NCBI RefSeq assembly: GCF_010723305.1
Contig: NZ_BLKW01000002.1
Location: forward strand, 620,001-684,000
DNA from: Mycobacterium botniense
GTDB taxonomy: Bacteria > Actinomycetota > Actinomycetes > Mycobacteriales > Mycobacteriaceae
Direction of reading: 5' to 3'
DNA length: 64,000 nt
Shown: piece by piece, positions 30,139 to 38,438 of the stretch
How the letters are laid out: every line of letters begins with the position of its first letter
Position numbering within the stretch: the first letter of the stretch is position 1
Position numbers and translations under genes: made by a program
The notes under the pieces: generated by a model
Database searches by the model: none
Seen by the model: the letters and a program-made list of their open reading frames with translations, nothing else
What the model was told of the DNA's origin: nothing

Positions 30139-31818
30139 CTAAGCGGTCCGCTTTGCTCCGGGCACGGCAGGCTCTGCGTACCGTCCTGCCGGACCGCCGC
30201 GCCGGTAATCTTCAGCCCACAATTCACGCTCAGCGTCGGTCATCTCGTTGAGCAGCACGTTGGGGCTCGCGTACGGCGGGCACTTCCGGATATCGTCCAG
30301 CGTCCACATGTCTTTCGGATCCAGACTCAGATGGGGCTGTGCCGTGCATGTCTTGCCGTCGGCGCGCACATAGCCACAGTCCTTCATGATGTCCGCGAAA
30401 TTCCAGCCGTGGAACAACGTCTCCCATTCGCGCTTACCTGAGAGCTTGCCCATGTTGGGTGTTGGGCGCCCGTTATAGGTAGGCCGGAAGGCGACCGTGT
30501 CAGTCCAGTGGCAGGGTTCCGAGCAGTATGTCCGCCACTGCCCGTCAACCTTGTCGTAGACCATGTCCTCGCGGATCAGGCACGGGACCATACACGTCCA
30601 GCAGCGGTGTGGATAGTAGTAGTTGACCGACTCTGCTTCGAACGCAATCGGAAGGTTCCCGTTGGGCTTCGACAGGCGCGCGTAATTCTCCCACCACTTG
30701 CCGTACTTGTCGTACCAGCCCGGGTACTTGTACTCGAACCATTCAAAATCTTTGTCGGTCATCGGGTCGATACGCCAGTAATTGGCGATCCAGCCCGTGG
30801 AGAAGAATTGCGCCACCTCGTGGACGTAGCCCTTGTTCCAGATCCGGTTCCAGGCCTCTTCCACCAAATCATGTGGAACCTTGAGACCGTATTTCTCCAG
30901 CGGAACCAGGTAGCTGCGGTAGTAGTCGTCGTAGATCCAGCGACGCCACATCTCAGCGTAGCTCTCGCGGTCTTTTCGCCGGTCCTTCGTTCCGTATTCG
31001 ATGAAGGTCCCGATCGCCGCATCCACGACCGCGTGGTTGTTCCACCACGCGTAGCGAAGGTCGCGCTCCAGCAGCTCCCGGTTTTCCTCGTCAGCCAGTG
31101 CCATCAGCAGTGTGGCATAGCCGTTGCTGATGTGGCGTGACTCATCCGACTGCACCGAGTGGAACACGGTCGGAAGCAAGTAGTCACCGTTCGCCGCAGC
31201 CTCGCCGGGCATGGCGACGAACAGCGTGTTCGTAAACGCCGTCTCGGCAACAATCTGCAGATAGACGTTTGCGGCCGTGACCGCATCACCGGTGATGAAC
31301 CCCTCGGCGAATTGGCGCCCGATCGTTCCGGCATAGTTATTCTGGAACGAACGCAGGCTCGAGTTGAAGCCGGCCGGGTCGATGTAGTTTTTCATGTAGA
31401 TGCGCTTGAGGTTCTGCTGAATCGTCGAGTGACGAACCTCGTCGATCATCTGGATCGCCAGCGTATTGTGCAACTCGGGGTTGGGAACGGCGTCCATGAG
31501 CAGCGGCATCGCCCGTGCAGCTGAGATCTCCGGCAGCGGTATTATTGACAGGAAAAGTTTCTGCCATTCCATCCAACGCTCTTGCACCTGCCGGAACATA
31601 TTGCCGCGGATGGCACCGTCTTCGGCACCATAGACTCGGTGGTCTTTTTCCTCCTGCATCGGGAAATACGACCGCAGCACCTGCTTTAGCGGATCTTTCT
31701 TCGGTGCCTTCCGGAAGGTGTAGTCGGTGCCGTAGTGCTTTTTGGGCTCGTGATACATCGGCTCCCAGGAGAGCTCCTGGATCTTCTGATGCGCTTTCGC
31801 CACGCTTTGGCGACTCAT
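30139..31818 (-). CDS. mimA: Soluble di-iron monooxygenase hydroxylase, large (alpha) subunit (MimA-like)
   Basis: A 559-residue catalytic alpha subunit. The carboxylate-bridged di-iron site is readable as two E-x-x-H sets: E97, E127 and H130 (LPEISA; DEVRH), and E192, E226 and H229 (AETAFT; DESRH). MimABCD enzymes of M. smegmatis and M. goodii hydroxylate propane at C2, acetone to acetol, and phenol to hydroquinone; the group of this enzyme fits, the true substrate range is inferred. AAAGGAG lies 8 bases before the ATG. A palindromic activator site lies about 150 bases upstream. First of four coupled component genes. Confidence 0.95.
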   Translation of the reverse strand: MSRQSVAKAHQKIQELSWEPMYHEPKKHYGTDYTFRKAPKKDPLKQVLRSYFPMQEEKDHRVYGAEDGAIRGNMFRQVQERWMEWQKLFLSIIPLPEISAARAMPLLMDAVPNPELHNTLAIQMIDEVRHSTIQQNLKRIYMKNYIDPAGFNSSLRSFQNNYAGTIGRQFAEGFITGDAVTAANVYLQIVAETAFTNTLFVAMPGEAAANGDYLLPTVFHSVQSDESRHISNGYATLLMALADEENRELLERDLRYAWWNNHAVVDAAIGTFIEYGTKDRRKDRESYAEMWRRWIYDDYYRSYLVPLEKYGLKVPHDLVEEAWNRIWNKGYVHEVAQFFSTGWIANYWRIDPMTDKDFEWFEYKYPGWYDKYGKWWENYARLSKPNGNLPIAFEAESVNYYYPHRCWTCMVPCLIREDMVYDKVDGQWRTYCSEPCHWTDTVAFRPTYNGRPTPNMGKLSGKREWETLFHGWNFADIMKDCGYVRADGKTCTAQPHLSLDPKDMWTLDDIRKCPPYASPNVLLNEMTDAERELWAEDYRRGGPAGRYAEPAVPGAKRTA

Positions 31819-31838
31819 GCGTTTCTCCTTTATGTCAT

Positions 31839-31870
31839 CCGTTTAGTTAACGCTTCAGCCACCGTTTAGT
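31839..31870. repeat. Short direct repeat in the mimA leader
   Basis: The nine bases CCGTTTAGT occur at 31839-31847 and again at 31862-31870, two helical turns apart, just upstream of the mimA ribosome-binding site. They could be a protein-binding site near the core promoter; nothing else supports this. Confidence 0.3.
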
Positions 31871-31964
31871 GATCTGGCTTCCCCACTCGGGGAATCCCCA
31901 CATAACCGGGGCCACTCGTGTCCGGAGTGATGTCGATTACAGCTGAGCTGCCCGGACTTGGTCG

Positions 31965-31977
31965 TATCAATCTGAGA
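31965..31977 (+). promoter_or_regulatory. Putative activator site upstream of mimA (one mismatch)
   Basis: TATCA-ATC-TGAGA followed by CG. It differs by one base from the TCTCA-N3-TGAGA palindrome found upstream of mimR and the dehydratase operon, and keeps the same TGAGACG right half. It lies 147 bases upstream of the mimA start and overlaps the end of the preceding small gene, a normal distance for an activator of the NtrC/AcoR type. Confidence 0.55.
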
Positions 31978-32230
31978 CGATTCCCGGGAATAGCCTGGCG
32001 CGCAGCTCTGCCAGCTCGGTGTCACGGCGCTGCCTGACCCAGGCATCGTCGGCCATCGACGGAGTAATGCCTAACGCGCTCAGCAGGCTGGCGGCCGGCC
32101 CGGCGGGGTCCCTTTCGCCAAGGACAGGTCGCAGACCCTGCTCAGCCAGGTGCTTAAAGACCAGGTTCACAATGGTCCACGGGTTGTATGTTTCGCGCGG
32201 TGAGCCGGGCGACTCGATGGGCGGGCTCAT
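31967..32230 (-). CDS. Conserved-looking small protein of the monooxygenase cluster
   Basis: An 87-residue soluble protein preceded by a strong ribosome-binding site (AAAGGAGG, 7 bases before ATG). Sequence: YNPWTIVNLVFKHLAEQGLR followed by GITPSMADDAWVRQRRDTEL; predicted largely helical, no cysteines. I do not recognise a named family. Position between the alcohol dehydrogenase and mimA, in the same direction, suggests an accessory subunit or maturation factor of the monooxygenase. Confidence 0.7.
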   Translation of the reverse strand: MSPPIESPGSPRETYNPWTIVNLVFKHLAEQGLRPVLGERDPAGPAASLLSALGITPSMADDAWVRQRRDTELAELRARLFPGIVSD

Positions 32231-32295
32231 GGCGATACCTCCTTTAACCCCCGCTTTGACCTCCGTTATCGACAGGGTTCGTGCTCCAGCCGGTG

Positions 32296-33321
32296 TCAGG
32301 GGATGAGGATGGCGCGACCGCGCACCCGTCCGGCTTCCAGATCGTCCAACGCACGCTGGAACTCCTCCAGCGGGTATGTGCTGGTGTGTAACGTGACCTT
32401 GCCCTGCGCGGCGAGGGTCATCAAATCGTGAAGATCGTTGTAGGACCCGACCAGATTGCCGATGAAGTTGATCTCGGCGGAGATGATGTCGAGGGTCGGC
32501 ACATCGATGTTTTCGCCGTAGCCAACGACGAAATAGTTGCCGGCACGGCGTAACATCGCGATTCCCTGCTTGGTGGCCCCGCCCTCGCCGACGAAGTCCA
32601 GAACGGCCTCAGCACCATGTCCGCCGGTGAGGCCCAGCACTCGCTGTACCTCTGTGCCGTCGGCGACGATCGTCTCGTCGGCGCCGATCGCCCCGGCAAG
32701 TCTGAGCGCCGCGGGGTTGCGGTCGACGACCACGACCGTAACACCTGAAATCGCTTTCAACACTTGGATTCCGATGTGCCCAAGTCCACCTGCGCCGATT
32801 ACGACGCAGGTATCGCCGGGCCGGGTGGCCCGCGCCACCTTGGCGGCGGCATGATATGCGGTCAGACCCGCGTCGGCGAGAGCGGCGACATCGGCCGGCT
32901 CGAGGTCGTCGTCGATCTTGACGACGCTACGGGCGGTGGTGCGTAAGTATTCCGCGTAGCCTCCATCGGTGTCGATGCCGGGAAACTTGCTTTTCTCGCA
33001 ATGCACATCATCGCCGAATCGGCACGCCCGGCACAGTCCGCACGTGATCAGCGGGTGCAGGATGACTTTGTCGCCGACGTTGATATTGGTCACCGCGTCG
33101 CCGATGGCGTGCACCCAGCCGGCGTTCTCATGCCCTATCGTGTAGGGCAATTCGACTTTCGACTTCGCTGCCCACTGGCCTTCCAGGATGTGCAGATCGG
33201 TGCGACACACGCCCGCCGCGCCGATGCGAACGATCACATCGAGCGGACCTTCCAGCCTCGGCTCGGGCACCTCGGTCAGTTGCGGCTTCGTGTGATATCC
33301 GACGACCTGGACAGCTTTCAT
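32296..33321 (-). CDS. Zinc-dependent NAD(P) alcohol dehydrogenase
   Basis: A 341-residue medium-chain dehydrogenase. Catalytic zinc ligands are in AGVCRTDLH and IGHENAGWV; the structural zinc set is CGLCRACRFGDDVHC; the cofactor fold is VVIGAGGLGHIGIQVLKAI. In the setting of a propane/acetone monooxygenase the natural reaction would be oxidation of 2-propanol to acetone, an inference. The ATG at 33321 has AAGGAGGAG 8 bases upstream. A fragment of a second, similar dehydrogenase lies at 36814. Confidence 0.93.
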   Translation of the reverse strand: MKAVQVVGYHTKPQLTEVPEPRLEGPLDVIVRIGAAGVCRTDLHILEGQWAAKSKVELPYTIGHENAGWVHAIGDAVTNINVGDKVILHPLITCGLCRACRFGDDVHCEKSKFPGIDTDGGYAEYLRTTARSVVKIDDDLEPADVAALADAGLTAYHAAAKVARATRPGDTCVVIGAGGLGHIGIQVLKAISGVTVVVVDRNPAALRLAGAIGADETIVADGTEVQRVLGLTGGHGAEAVLDFVGEGGATKQGIAMLRRAGNYFVVGYGENIDVPTLDIISAEINFIGNLVGSYNDLHDLMTLAAQGKVTLHTSTYPLEEFQRALDDLEAGRVRGRAILIP

Positions 33322-33374
33322 TGCGGGCTCCTCCTTCTGGTACCGGCGATTAGAGGTCCGGATCGGGCGTTGTG

Positions 33375-34139
33375 TCACGTGCCGAGCAGCCCACAGCGGG
33401 CCTCACCGTCGCCCTCCATGAAGATCCGAACAGATCTGGCGAATCGCAGCCGCTGCATCGACGCCTTCTCGGACGGCAGCGGACTGCCCCGGTCGTCGAC
33501 GACGACCCGCGCGTTGGGGCAGATGCTGAGTCCCAACCCGATCCGGTGGCGAATCAGCGCGCACTTCGCCGTGTCGTCGGGGAGATCCCGCAGGGTCAAC
33601 CGGTGAACCGCTGTGGGCCCCAGTTTTTTGTGCTGCATCAGCGCGGACACGCAACGCTCCATCGCCACGCAATGCGCGCTGCGCCGCAACGCCTTCCGTA
33701 GCTTGTCGAGGCTGTGTTCAGCCTCTGGCCCACAGATATCTGCCGCGCCGCCCTCGGTGGAACCCCCGGCGTCGATCGGGTCGCCGCCGCGCTCCTCACC
33801 AAACAGCACCCGCGCCGCGCCGCTGCCGTCCACATGACGTAGTGCCTCCTGGACGTCGCAGGCCACCAAGTGGGCGGCGGCGGGCGAGCAGAAGGACACC
33901 GGCAGCTCCAGACGAAGGGTCACCACGCCGTCGTCGGCAGTTATCGACCGCACGAGCGGCAAATCGCTGTTCGGCGCACCCAGCTCCGGATCGACAACGG
34001 CAGCCAGCGCCTCCAGGATCGCTCTGCGGCACGCGCACATCAACCGCTCACTTCCGTAGTACACGTTCATCAGCGTGACACTGCATTTGTCCGAAGTGCC
34101 GGGTCCGGATTGCGCTCGTCTTTCAGTCTGCGTGACCAT
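33375..34139 (-). CDS. DUF59 (Fe-S cluster assembly-like) protein with long cysteine-containing C-terminus
   Basis: A 254-residue protein. Residues about 38-110 form a DUF59/MIP18-like domain (ILEALAAVVDPELGAPNSDL, then GVVTLRLELPVSFCSPAAAH with the conserved cysteine region), the fold of Fe-S assembly factors and PaaD-type proteins. The remaining about 140 residues hold several cysteines (ICGPEAE, AHCVAMERC, AKCALIRH, LSICPNAR) and match nothing I know. It heads the minus-strand run leading into the alcohol dehydrogenase and mimABCD, so it may help load iron into the hydroxylase or the reductase cluster. Start uncertain; ATG codons at residues 1, 24 and 34. Confidence 0.75.
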   Translation of the reverse strand: MVTQTERRAQSGPGTSDKCSVTLMNVYYGSERLMCACRRAILEALAAVVDPELGAPNSDLPLVRSITADDGVVTLRLELPVSFCSPAAAHLVACDVQEALRHVDGSGAARVLFGEERGGDPIDAGGSTEGGAADICGPEAEHSLDKLRKALRRSAHCVAMERCVSALMQHKKLGPTAVHRLTLRDLPDDTAKCALIRHRIGLGLSICPNARVVVDDRGSPLPSEKASMQRLRFARSVRIFMEGDGEARCGLLGT

Positions 34140-34574
34140 TTCGTTGAGCTCCGCGCACGTTTCGCAAATCCACCGATTCGATCAAGGGGCTTGAATTTGT
34201 CCCGGCCATATCAGCACTACACGACACGAAGATAGGTTCTGTCGCGGCCAGCACTGGAACATAATCGGCATCGGATAATTGGCGCAGCCTTTTTCCTTCC
34301 CTGAGAGACTTGCATTCCACGCTGTTTGACCGGATTCGTCTCGACATTTTTCGGGACCGTGTCGTCGACGCTCAACAGCGCTACGGGTCGGCACCCGGGG
34401 GATTAGCGGGCGCCCCGGTGGCGGCGGCGTGTGCTTTCATCGGGCATCGCCCACTGCTTTGCCCACTGCTCGGCCCACTGATCGCGCTCATCGCGCTACT
34501 CCCGTATACTCCCGTGCGCCGAGACGATCCCGGCAGCGAAGCATGTGTGGCACATGCAAACACGTCACTGGGCG

Positions 34575-34603
34575 CACGGGCGTCTCAGTCTGAGACGCCC
34601 GTG
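34575..34603. promoter_or_regulatory. Perfect palindrome, putative MimR operator 1
   Basis: Arms cacgggcgtctca and tgagacgcccgtg with spacer GTC: 13 + 3 + 13 bases, no mismatch. The core TCTCA-N3-TGAGA recurs elsewhere in the window. It lies about 106 bases upstream of the likely mimR start and between the divergent mimR and DUF59-adh-mim genes, as expected for an upstream activating sequence. It could also form an RNA hairpin, but there is no T-tract. Confidence 0.7.
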
Positions 34604-34630
34604 ACGGATGAGTTTGTCGTGACTGCAGAA

Positions 34631-34643
34631 TCTCAAACTGAGA
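34631..34643. promoter_or_regulatory. Putative MimR operator 2
   Basis: TCTCA-AAC-TGAGA followed by CA, a perfect copy of the 5-3-5 core, 43 bases (about four helical turns) downstream of the first palindrome. Paired, phased sites are typical for oligomeric enhancer-binding activators. Confidence 0.65.
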
Positions 34644-34708
34644 CAGGCGTCACACTGGTGGTGCCTATACTCGGGGCGCAGCCACTCAGGACCGAGGTGT
34701 CATTCACC

Positions 34709-36487
34709 ATGGTGAAAGATGCGGTACCTTCTGGGGATCTGCGGCTTGGTGACCTACGGCGGGCGCGTGAGCAGTTCCTCGCGACCGGAGCGCTGGGCGC
34801 CGACCTTGTTTCCCCGGAAGTGGTGAGTTCGTGGCGGCGTTCACGCGCACTGCGGGTGCATCCCGACCGCGTGGACCTGCCGTATATCCGTGATCCGGAT
34901 ACCGGCAGCCGCCTGGTTCATGCAGCGACCCCGGTGCTGCGGTCGCTGGCCGAAGACTTAGCGCCGCAAGACGTCAGCGTCATCCTGACCTACCACGACG
35001 GACTGGTGGTCGAACGGCTCGCCGCCGAGACCAAGCTGGTACACACGCTCGATGACGTGCAGCTGGCGCCCGGTTACAGTTACGCCGAAGAGTTCACGGG
35101 CACCAACGGGATCGGCACCACGCTCGCGACCGGTGAACCCGCCTTCATTCGCGGCAGCGAACACTACGTCGGTGCTTTGGGCCGCCTCGCGTGCGCAGGT
35201 TCGCCGATCCGCGATCCAATCAGCGGCAAGGTCGTGGGAGTAGTCGATCTCACCTGCTGGGCCACCCAGTCCGATCCGCTGCTGTTCGCGCTGGCCAAGC
35301 GTGCCGGCCACCAGATCGAGGATCGGATCAGCGCGCTGGCCAGCGCGAATGAGATCGCGCTTTTGGAAGCCTATCGCCGGCAAAGTCGTCGCTATCCCGG
35401 CGGGGTGCTGGCCATCGGCGATGATATTGTGCTGATGAATTCCTTTTTGCGACAAACACTTAACACAGCGGACCAGACGGCACTGCTGAATCATGCGGCG
35501 GAGCTGGTGGAGACCACCGAAACAGCCACCGCCGTCGCCGTACTGCCCAGCACGACTACGGTGCGGATTTCTGTCGCCGAGCGCGTGACCACACGTGGCC
35601 GCACCGGCAGCGCGGTGCTGCACGTCCAAATCCAGCCGGTCACCAAAGTCGCTTCGGGCCCCCATCGGGCGTTTCAGTCGATACCGCGCCTGGCCGGTCG
35701 CAGCAGCTCATGGCGACGCAGCTGCCAGCAAGTCGAGCGCTGCTACCGCGACCGCGACTGGGTGGTCATCGAAGGTGAGAACGGGTCCGGACGCGCCACC
35801 CTCGCGCAGGCCGTTGCCCAGCACGTCACACCCGAGCGCACCGTACGGGTGCTGCGGCTGGCACGCTACGACAGCCCAGATGATTTCATCGCTGAGGTAG
35901 ATGCCGAGACAACAGGCGATGACTTCGCGGTCGTGATCGCCAATCTCGACGAATTCCCCGACGACGTACTCGAGGCCCTAAGCGGTATTCTGCAGAGTTG
36001 CGCCGGCCATGGGTGGATCGCCGTAACGGTGAGCACCGGAACGCGCCCGGCGCTGGTGGACCTGCTGATCTTACCGTTCTTCCCGCACACCGTTACGGTG
36101 CCGGCTTTGCGTCACCGCATTGAAGATCTCGAGGAACTCGTCCCGCACCTGTTGCGTGAGTTGAGTCGCGGGGCTAACGTCTGCCTGGCCCCCGAGGCGA
36201 TGCGCCAGCTCGCGAAACTGCCCTGGCCCGGTAATATCGCCCAGCTGCGCAAAGTACTGGCTGAGACACTGGCGTCACAGCGATCCGGCACTATCGGTGT
36301 GGACAGGTTGCCCGCCGAGTGCCGCTCGCTGACTCGGCGCAAGCTCACCCGGCTCGAATCGCTCGAGCGTGACGCCATTGTGCGCAGCCTACTCGAGAAC
36401 AACGGAAGTAAAGCCGATGCCGCCCAGGCGCTGGGCATGTCGCGCGCCACCATCTACCGCAAGATCCAAGAATTCGGAATTGCTTGA
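34709..36487 (+). CDS. mimR: GAF-domain transcriptional activator, MimR/AcoR-like, with degenerate AAA+ domain
   Basis: A 592-residue regulator. N-terminal signal region LVSPEVVSSWRRSRALRVHP and a GAF domain at about residues 85-205 (LAPGYSYAEEFTGTNGIGTT). The AAA+ part is reduced: the Walker A is GENGSGRAT (residues 356-364, arginine in place of lysine), Walker B is NLDE at about 412-415, and no GAFTGA loop is seen. The PWPGNIAQLRKVL and C-terminal Fis-type helix-turn-helix (NGSKADAAQALGMSRATIYR) are intact. MimR controls acetone-inducible mimABCD in mycobacteria, which lack sigma-54. Start at 34709 chosen; the frame is open to 34310 but that part covers the operators. Confidence 0.88.
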   Translation: MVKDAVPSGDLRLGDLRRAREQFLATGALGADLVSPEVVSSWRRSRALRVHPDRVDLPYIRDPDTGSRLVHAATPVLRSLAEDLAPQDVSVILTYHDGLVVERLAAETKLVHTLDDVQLAPGYSYAEEFTGTNGIGTTLATGEPAFIRGSEHYVGALGRLACAGSPIRDPISGKVVGVVDLTCWATQSDPLLFALAKRAGHQIEDRISALASANEIALLEAYRRQSRRYPGGVLAIGDDIVLMNSFLRQTLNTADQTALLNHAAELVETTETATAVAVLPSTTTVRISVAERVTTRGRTGSAVLHVQIQPVTKVASGPHRAFQSIPRLAGRSSSWRRSCQQVERCYRDRDWVVIEGENGSGRATLAQAVAQHVTPERTVRVLRLARYDSPDDFIAEVDAETTGDDFAVVIANLDEFPDDVLEALSGILQSCAGHGWIAVTVSTGTRPALVDLLILPFFPHTVTVPALRHRIEDLEELVPHLLRELSRGANVCLAPEAMRQLAKLPWPGNIAQLRKVLAETLASQRSGTIGVDRLPAECRSLTRRKLTRLESLERDAIVRSLLENNGSKADAAQALGMSRATIYRKIQEFGIA

Positions 36488-36712
36488 CAGCGTTCAGCTA
36501 TAGCGGCGCACGCACTCGCCGTGCAGCAGCCACACCCCGCCTTCGCGGAGCCAACCGGATGTGCACCACGGAGTGTTTGACGAGTCAGCCGGCAACTCCG
36601 CCACGGTAATTCACGATAATTGAGCCTCATCTGTTGGCCGGGAAGTTTTCGCCGACCCTCGTCAGGGTCGCAGCGCCCTTCAGCAGAGCACGCAGCAGTT
36701 GGTGCGCGTACA

Positions 36713-36725
36713 TCTCACTTTGAGA
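36713..36725. promoter_or_regulatory. Putative MimR operator 3, upstream of the dehydratase operon
   Basis: TCTCA-CTT-TGAGA followed by CG. Same core, spacing and right flank as the sites upstream of mimR. It lies 396 bases before the glycerol-dehydrogenase-type gene and 89 bases before the dehydrogenase remnant; a possible -10 (TACTCT/TATAAC) follows at about 36749-36762. Confidence 0.65.
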
Positions 36726-36813
36726 CGTATTTACGGCCTGTGATGGCCGCATACTCTATAACCGTGGTCGTTCAGGGCGCCAGGGCGCTGCGATTTCATA
36801 CGAGGGCCTCGCG

Positions 36814-37008
36814 ATGAAAGCCGCGCAGGTGGCTGGCTGCCACACCACGTTACAGCTCGTCGAGCACCCTGCTCCCGCGATCGGCGAAATACCGTTCCCT
36901 AGCACGTATACCCCGTTCCCTAGCACGTATATCATTGACGAATTCCACTGTGCTCCCGGAAATCTCGACGCCGGGTGCATGCATGGGCGGGCGACTCACA
37001 TCCTATGA
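36814..37008 (+). pseudogene. N-terminal remnant of a zinc alcohol dehydrogenase
   Basis: The first 25 codons (MKAAQVAGCHTTLQLVEHPA, then PAIGE; 36814-36888) match the start of the intact alcohol dehydrogenase at 33321 (MKAVQVVGYHTKPQLTEVPE). After that the frame enters a tandem repeat and unrelated sequence, and the catalytic and cofactor domains are gone. A dehydrogenase gene probably once headed this operon and was deleted. The frame continues open to 37008. Confidence 0.6.
36892..36931. repeat. Tandem 21-base repeat, two copies
   Basis: The 19 bases ccgttccctagcacgtata occur at 36892-36910 and 36913-36931, exactly two helical turns apart, at the deletion scar of the dehydrogenase remnant and about 190 bases before the next gene. 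It may be a deletion/duplication footprint or a regulator site. Confidence 0.6.
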
Positions 37009-37120
37009 AACGCGGTTTGTATCGAGTTCACCGTCGTTGGGGGCCCGCGATAGGCCCTGGTTTGAAGCTCTGGCGGTCCGCCGAAGACGTCCAACCACCG
37101 ATTAGGAAGGCCAGCTGATT

Positions 37121-38230
37121 ATGCTCTCGGTTTTCTGCTCGCCCACCCGCTATACCCAAGGCAAGAACGCGACCGCGGCCCTCGGCGCCGAAATGACGGC
37201 GATCGGCCTGGAAGGCCCGGCGCTGATCGTGGCGAGCCGAAGGGTCGCCAACCTACTGGGTGAGACATGGAAAACCAGCTTGGCCGACCACAACATCAAC
37301 TACGGCGTCCACCACTTCGGTGGCGAGTGCTCAAGCACCGAAATCGAACTGGTGAAGGCACAGGCACGCGAACTGTCGGCCCGAACAATCATCGGCGCCG
37401 GCGGCGGCAAGGTGCTCGACACGGCGCGCGCAGCCGCATCCGATCTGCACCTTCCCATCGTGAACTGCCCGACGATTGCCTCGAGCGACGCTCCGTGCAG
37501 CGCCCTCTCGGTGGTCTATACGGATGACGGTGTGTTCCAGGAGTACCGCATTTACCCGCAGAACCCCGACCTGGTGCTGGTCGACACCGCGGTCGTCGCG
37601 CAGGCACCGGCGCGGCTGCTTTCCGCGGGCATGGGCGACGCGCTGGCGACCTGGTTCGAGGCTCGGACATGCGCCGCCGGCTCGGTCCGCAACATGCGCG
37701 GCGGCGCCTCGACACGGTCTGCCCTAGGTCTGGCCGAGCTGTGCTACCGCACCCTGCTGGCCGACGGCACCGATGCCCTGGCCGGTGTCGCCACTCAATC
37801 GGTCACGCCCGCCCTCGAGCGGCTGGTCGAGGCCAACACGCTGCTGTCCGGTCTCGGCTTTGAGTCGGCCGGCTTGGCGGCGGCCCATGCGGTCCATAAC
37901 GGCCTGACCGTCGCCTCCGAAACCCACGACTTTTACCACGGCGAGAAGGTCGCGTTCGGCACGCTCGTCCAGTTGGTGCTCGAAGGAGCTCCGCACGAAA
38001 CCGTGACCGAGGTGTTGACGTTCTCCCAATCGGTGAATCTCCCCATCACACTCAGCGAAATCGGCCTGGGTGACGCCACTCGCGAACGTCTGGCACCGAT
38101 TGCCAGCCGCGCTACCGCGCCTGGCGAAACCATCCACAATGAGCCGTTCGAGGTCGGCCCCGAGCAGGTGATCGACGCCATCCTGGCTGCCGACGCAATC
38201 GGCAGGGACTTTATTGGAGGAGCGCACTAG
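37121..38230 (+). CDS. Iron/zinc-containing polyol dehydrogenase, glycerol dehydrogenase (GldA) type
   Basis: A 369-residue family III metal-dependent dehydrogenase. The NAD-binding GAGGGKVLDTA is at residues 93-102 and the metal ligands are D173 (SAGMGDALATW), H256 (AAHAVHNG) and H273 (YHGEKVAFG), as in GldA. GldA-type enzymes oxidise glycerol to dihydroxyacetone and interconvert 1,2-propanediol and acetol (hydroxyacetone). Next to a diol dehydratase and an acetone-oxidising monooxygenase, acetol/1,2-propanediol interconversion is the attractive role; this is inferred. First intact gene of the plus-strand operon; ATTAGGAAGG precedes the ATG. Confidence 0.9.
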   Translation: MLSVFCSPTRYTQGKNATAALGAEMTAIGLEGPALIVASRRVANLLGETWKTSLADHNINYGVHHFGGECSSTEIELVKAQARELSARTIIGAGGGKVLDTARAAASDLHLPIVNCPTIASSDAPCSALSVVYTDDGVFQEYRIYPQNPDLVLVDTAVVAQAPARLLSAGMGDALATWFEARTCAAGSVRNMRGGASTRSALGLAELCYRTLLADGTDALAGVATQSVTPALERLVEANTLLSGLGFESAGLAAAHAVHNGLTVASETHDFYHGEKVAFGTLVQLVLEGAPHETVTEVLTFSQSVNLPITLSEIGLGDATRERLAPIASRATAPGETIHNEPFEVGPEQVIDAILAADAIGRDFIGGAH

Positions 38231-38438
38231 TGAGGTGACTCAAACGCTGATGCAGGTGGTGCGAACTGCCCGCGCCGTTCTGATCTGCATCTACCCCTGC
38301 GTGGAATTGATTGGCTGCCATGCTGTCTGATCGGCCGCGGGTTGGCCGGTCACGCATCACCGACGATGTCGACTCAGATGCTACTGCCAAGTCCCGCGTC
38401 AATCAGAGCACAGGGAAATGCACTGAAAGGTGGGTCCG

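Noticed and set aside
34250-34300. Sigma-54-like -24/-12 promoter near mimR
   Set aside because: A GG-containing TTGGCGCAG is present but no GC at the right spacing, and mycobacteria lack sigma-54.
34310-34708. N-terminal extension of the mimR frame by 133 residues
   Set aside because: The extension has no domain pattern, contains both palindromic operators and changes codon character; the ATG at 34709 starts a normal family N-terminus.
36494-36604. A 36-residue minus-strand frame (GTG start; contains WCTSGWLREGGVWLLHGEC)
   Set aside because: Composition is more protein-like than most shadows, but it is very short, has no ribosome-binding site and matches no family I know, so I do not call it a gene.
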